Shown here piece by piece: positions 31,550 through 34,317 of a stretch of DNA of 34,317 nt (within the stretch, counting starts at the first letter, position 1; each line of letters begins with the position of its first letter). The position numbers were made by a program, and so were the translations under genes. The stretch covers positions 1 to 34,317 of the forward strand of contig JAJCYQ010000027.1 in NCBI GenBank assembly GCA_029262835.1, in the 5' to 3' direction. Below the pieces are notes generated by a model. The model had not been told where the DNA came from. It saw nothing but the letters and a program-made list of their open reading frames with translations, and made no database searches. The stretch comes from Bacteroidota bacterium (lineage in GTDB: Bacteria; Bacteroidota; Rhodothermia; Rhodothermales; UBA10348).

Positions 31550-32596
31550 TTACGGCAGTGTGGCGCGGCCGACCGTGTTGGCGTCCGTGCCGAACCAGAT
31601 GACTCCGGCTTCTGTATCCCGGTACATGTGCCGCACCGTGCCGCCGCCACTCGGAACGGCTGTGGCGTGTTCAAACGTGGCGGTTGCCGTATTGAACGCG
31701 GTGAACAGGTTGGGCTCGACGCCCGTTTCCACGAACCAGACGCGGTCCTGATCATCGACCTCCATGGCGTACGGACGGGCATTTTCGCCGGATGGCATTT
31801 CCCATTCCTCGTAGGAACCATCGGCCGGGTTGTAGGCGCCGAGGTAGCCGCGCGTGTAGTCGCCCACCCAGACCCGGTCGTCCGAGGTGACGACGAGCCG
31901 GCGGGGACGCGTGTCTTCGTTTGGCAGTTCGATTTCAACGAGTTCCATGGCTTCGGAATCGACCCGTGCAATCCGGTTTGTGCCGAAGAGTGCAATCCAC
32001 GGCGTGCCGCGAGAATCCAGCCAGATCCCGTAGGGGCGCGCACTGTCGGTACGTGCAGGCATGAGCTGGACGTCGCCCGTCGTGGTGTCGAGGTGACCGA
32101 CCATGTTCGAGCCCTGGAGCGTGAACCATATCGAACCGTCAGGGGCCCAGACCAACGTGTGCGGATCACGCGCCTCGGGTATGGGCATGTCGTACTTCGT
32201 GATGTCGCCCGTTGCGGGATCGAGTCGGCCAATGTGCGCGCGGCGGTTGCCCGCGTACCACACCATGCCCTCCGCATCTACAATAAGATTGTGTGGCCCG
32301 GCGCCTTCACCGAGGTCGTAGCGGGTCATGTCGCCGGTTTCGGGATCCAGTACCGCAACGTAGCCGGCACGTTGTCCGCAGAACCAGACGCGGCCGTCGG
32401 GCGCCACATAGGGGTCGCGCGGGCGCGAGTTTTCCCACTCGACGGCCCATTCTTCGATTACGAGTTCGGCTGGCGCCGTGTCCGCCGGTGAGCCAGCGCG
32501 CGTGTTGTCCGCTTGCTCATTGCCGCAGCCAAGCGTGAGGACGAGGGCCAGCGCCACCATGATGGTTGCAGCTCGGTGAAGTGGTGGGCGATTCAT
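31550..32596 (-). CDS. Vgb/NHL-type beta-propeller lipoprotein
   Basis: A 348-residue lipoprotein with start at 32596, followed at once by a signal peptide with lipobox LTLGC (Cys24). The mature part is a repeat propeller of the streptogramin-lyase (Vgb)/NHL kind. Repeated units such as PDGRVWFCGQRAGYVAVLDPETGDMTRYDLG, AEGMVWYAGNRRAHIGRLDPATGDITKYDMP and PDGSIWFTLQGSNMVGHLDTTTGDVQL occur at about 42-residue spacing, suggesting six or seven blades. True Vgb enzymes are cytoplasmic, so export and lipidation argue for another role, such as a sugar- or lactone-type lyase or a binding scaffold. Confidence 0.88.
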   Translation of the reverse strand: MNRPPLHRAATIMVALALVLTLGCGNEQADNTRAGSPADTAPAELVIEEWAVEWENSRPRDPYVAPDGRVWFCGQRAGYVAVLDPETGDMTRYDLGEGAGPHNLIVDAEGMVWYAGNRRAHIGRLDPATGDITKYDMPIPEARDPHTLVWAPDGSIWFTLQGSNMVGHLDTTTGDVQLMPARTDSARPYGIWLDSRGTPWIALFGTNRIARVDSEAMELVEIELPNEDTRPRRLVVTSDDRVWVGDYTRGYLGAYNPADGSYEEWEMPSGENARPYAMEVDDQDRVWFVETGVEPNLFTAFNTATATFEHATAVPSGGGTVRHMYRDTEAGVIWFGTDANTVGRATLP

Positions 32597-32630
32597 AATG
32601 TGCGTAGTCTGTGTTGGCGGTTGGCGGTTT

Positions 32631-32999
32631 TTACTCCTCAGGTCGATTCGGCGAAGGGGCACGCTGTCGAGCCCGGAGTTCGACCACGAATTCCTCGGCG
32701 GCGGCCCGGTCGGCTCGTCTTGTCTTGAGGATCAATTCGGCGAGATGGTCGCCGGGCACGGCATCGAGCAGGTCCCGTTTCTTGGGTCGAAGAATAATGC
32801 GGTCGCGAATAAGCTTTCGTTCGAATACGATGGAGGCGAGAGCAGAGGGCTCGATTTTGACGGTCTTGTGCTCCTTGCCAAATTCGCCGAGGAGGGCCGT
32901 TTCAATTTCGAGCACGAGGAATTCATCCTCGAACCAGGCGGCACCCTGAACTTCCGTGAAGCCCGCATTCATGTCCGGTAACTTGTACTTGATATACAT
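32631..32999 (-). CDS. Hypothetical 122-residue cytoplasmic protein
   Basis: There is no signal peptide or membrane helix. The N-terminal half looks beta-rich (AAWFEDEFLVLEIETALLG, KTVKIEPSALASIVFERKLIRDRIILRPKK), the C-terminal half is a charged helix (LAELILKTRRADRAAAEEFVVELRARQR). The pattern of strands followed by one long helix recalls bacterial PH-like domains, but I do not recognise a family. It starts two bases after the stop of the upstream lipoprotein gene and lies 34 bases before the propeller gene, so the set is probably one transcript. Confidence 0.75.
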   Translation of the reverse strand: MYIKYKLPDMNAGFTEVQGAAWFEDEFLVLEIETALLGEFGKEHKTVKIEPSALASIVFERKLIRDRIILRPKKRDLLDAVPGDHLAELILKTRRADRAAAEEFVVELRARQRAPSPNRPEE

Positions 33000-33001
33000 C
33001 G

Positions 33002-33718
33002 TCAGCGCACAGTCATGTTGGTATAGCGCTCGGTAACCCGCATCTGGCCCTCCGGAAAAGATACAAGTTGTCGGCGAATACGTGGAAGGCCGTCCCTGCC
33101 GAGCGAAAGTTTGGCCGCTCCCGCGGGCTGACCGTCAACGGTGATGTCGAAGGCTACGCCTGCCGGATCGGCGCTGAAGGCACCAACGCGTACCCAGTCC
33201 TCGACGCCGCCCTCGGCCCGGTCGGGAGGCGCCGCGGCCACGAGACGCGCCAGGTTGTGCAGGAGTCCCATGCGTGTCATGCCTACGATGAGGGCTTCCT
33301 GCAGGAAGGCGGGCGCCAGTAGTTCGATCGTTTCGCCATTGCGGCCGAATGCCATGGTTGTTCCGTCCGAACGGAGCATGACGTTCACGGAATCGCGTCC
33401 GAAGGTGCCGCTCCCCGTGATGTCGGCACGCCCACCGGGGGAAATCACGACGTCACCACGCAGATCGGCGGCAAACACGCCTTCAGAGGTGATATGATAG
33501 GAAAACCGCACCTCGTCAGCGGCCAGCAGTGCGCTTTCCATCTGCTGGTAGGCGGAAACAGGGTCGGTCGGCACGGCGGGTGCCGCCGGAGCAGGGTCCT
33601 CTCCGGAAGCCGCGGACCCGGGCCCTTTCTGCTCGGCGCACCCGGAGGCCGCAAGCAGCACGAGCACGCCGACGGCCATGCGCGGCAGGAGCATGAAGGA
33701 ACGTAATCGAAGCGTCAT
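33002..33718 (-). CDS. Lipoprotein with LolA/DUF2092-like beta domain, function unknown
   Basis: A 238-residue lipoprotein with lipobox LAASGC (Cys27) and a Pro/Ala-rich linker (about 29-52). The domain that follows (AYQQMESALLAADEVRFSYHITSEGVFAADLRGDVVISPGG...) begins like LolA-type or DUF2092 half-barrels that bind lipid or act as chaperones, with a later LRSDGTTMAFGRNGETIELL segment. The similarity is by eye only. Its ATG overlaps the stop of the M24 peptidase (ATGA), and the hypothetical gene follows two bases downstream. Confidence 0.75.
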   Translation of the reverse strand: MTLRLRSFMLLPRMAVGVLVLLAASGCAEQKGPGSAASGEDPAPAAPAVPTDPVSAYQQMESALLAADEVRFSYHITSEGVFAADLRGDVVISPGGRADITGSGTFGRDSVNVMLRSDGTTMAFGRNGETIELLAPAFLQEALIVGMTRMGLLHNLARLVAAAPPDRAEGGVEDWVRVGAFSADPAGVAFDITVDGQPAGAAKLSLGRDGLPRIRRQLVSFPEGQMRVTERYTNMTVR

Positions 33719-34317
33719 GGGGTCAAAAAAGAGGCCATTTCGGCGGCGGTTGTGGGCACATGGGCCGTCAGGACATCGGCGCCAACTTCAGTGATGAGAA
33801 TCATGTCTTCCAGATAATACGCATCGCCCTGCCACACAAACATGGGCTCGTACGCGATGACGGTACCTGTTCGGAGCGTATCGGTGTTCGGCTCGGCGCT
33901 TTCTATGCCAATACTGTGGATATGCCAGTCAATTCCGGTCATCATGGCTTCCAGGATGTCTCGTTCGGCGGGTGTCGTGAAGTCGCCACTTTCGAGGGCC
34001 GCTTCCAGATGCCTGGTAGATGCCGCGCGGACGGCATCGAGCGTCACTCCGCTCCCCATGGCATCGATGCCGGCGCGGTAGGCACTGACAAGCCGGTCCC
34101 AGATCAGGGCCTGCTCGCCTTCGAATCTACCTGAGACGGGAACCGTACGCCCGACGTCACCGCCATAGCCGCCCGCCATGCAACCAATGTCTGCGCGAAG
34201 GAGCTCGCCCGCCTGCATGGTGCGATTCAGGTTGTCATACACGTGGAAGGAGTTGATGAGGCGGTTGAAGAGGGCATTGGGTCCCGACTGCATCCAGGGC
34301 CAGAAGGACGGGCCGTT
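33715..34317 (-). CDS. M24-family metallopeptidase (Xaa-Pro aminopeptidase-like), 5' part beyond the window
   Basis: The C-terminal 200 residues are present and the reading frame stays open to the window edge (NGPSFWPW precedes the first internal Met), so the start is outside. The pita-bread catalytic domain shows the di-metal ligands in order: Asp in RADIGC, Asp in GGDVGRTVP, His in IHSIG, Glu in AYEPMF, and Glu in ITEVG. This fits proline-specific aminopeptidase-like M24 enzymes rather than methionine aminopeptidase. It is the first visible gene of the minus-strand group and overlaps the lipoprotein gene by four bases. Confidence 0.9.
   Translation of the reverse strand, partial: NGPSFWPWMQSGPNALFNRLINSFHVYDNLNRTMQAGELLRADIGCMAGGYGGDVGRTVPVSGRFEGEQALIWDRLVSAYRAGIDAMGSGVTLDAVRAASTRHLEAALESGDFTTPAERDILEAMMTGIDWHIHSIGIESAEPNTDTLRTGTVIAYEPMFVWQGDAYYLEDMILITEVGADVLTAHVPTTAAEMASFLTP

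Noticed and set aside
31079-32491. 470-codon plus-strand ORF
   Set aside because: It starts inside the short divergent gap and runs antisense to the propeller lipoprotein; no family features.
31550-32596. Streptogramin-resistance lyase (Vgb)
   Set aside because: The protein is a predicted exported lipoprotein, unlike cytoplasmic Vgb; only the propeller fold is shared.

Overview
The window looks like chromosomal DNA from a GC-rich, Gram-negative, aerobic bacterium of the Bacteroidota/Rhodothermota group, probably near Rhodothermales. The placement is inference. It rests on an HmuY-type heme-binding protein, a 'choice-of-anchor B' LVIVD protein with FG-GAP repeats, a Bacteroidota-style Rof-like protein, many lipobox lipoproteins and dense gene packing. 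No rRNA, tRNA, CRISPR array, integrase or transposase is visible. Long ORFs antisense to real genes are a by-product of high GC.

Layout, left to right. (1) 108-1680: a c-type cytochrome with a Met/His/Lys repeat tail, then a 451-nt geneless interval holding a symmetric array of six 9-10 bp repeats and an AT-rich block, then pnuC. (2) 1768-6458, plus strand: an AttEFGH-like export unit made of an ABC ATPase, a duplicated FtsX-type permease and a CrtC/AttH-like lipoprotein. (3) 11555-6445, minus strand: a tightly packed set of PLP decarboxylase, HisN/IMPase-like phosphatase, TPR histidine kinase, NarL-type response regulator and hotdog thioesterase. The last four overlap at their start/stop codons. 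(4) 11596-12840 AGMO-like sterol-desaturase family protein; 14287-12794 S10-like peptidase; 14532-14834 RRM protein with a strong bidirectional terminator. (5) 19541-14970: RND adaptor and RND pump, with no TolC-type protein here. (6) 19751-22587: HmuY-like protein, azurin-like cupredoxin lipoprotein, AbgT-family transporter. (7) 23180-22623 small envelope protein, divergent from the large FG-GAP/LVIVD protein at 23286-25679. (8) Minus strand 28439-25674: an S33 hydrolase and a DUF1028-TPR protein, then a DUF427 protein and a Rof-like protein, each pair overlapping. (9) 31070-28489: modABC molybdate importer, divergent from a small membrane protein. (10) 34317-31550: an M24 peptidase cut by the window edge, a lipoprotein, a hypothetical protein and a Vgb/NHL-type propeller lipoprotein.

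Functional themes are envelope transport and export, metal, heme and electron handling (cytochrome c, cupredoxin, HmuY, ModABC), and peptide scavenging (S10, S33, M24, AbgT). The most unusual DNA-level observations are the exactly symmetric six-copy repeat array at 902-1005, a 14-bp tandem duplication that shifts the frame at the end of pnuC, and a 15-bp tandem duplication spanning the modC stop codon. I did not find a convincing new defence or mobile system.
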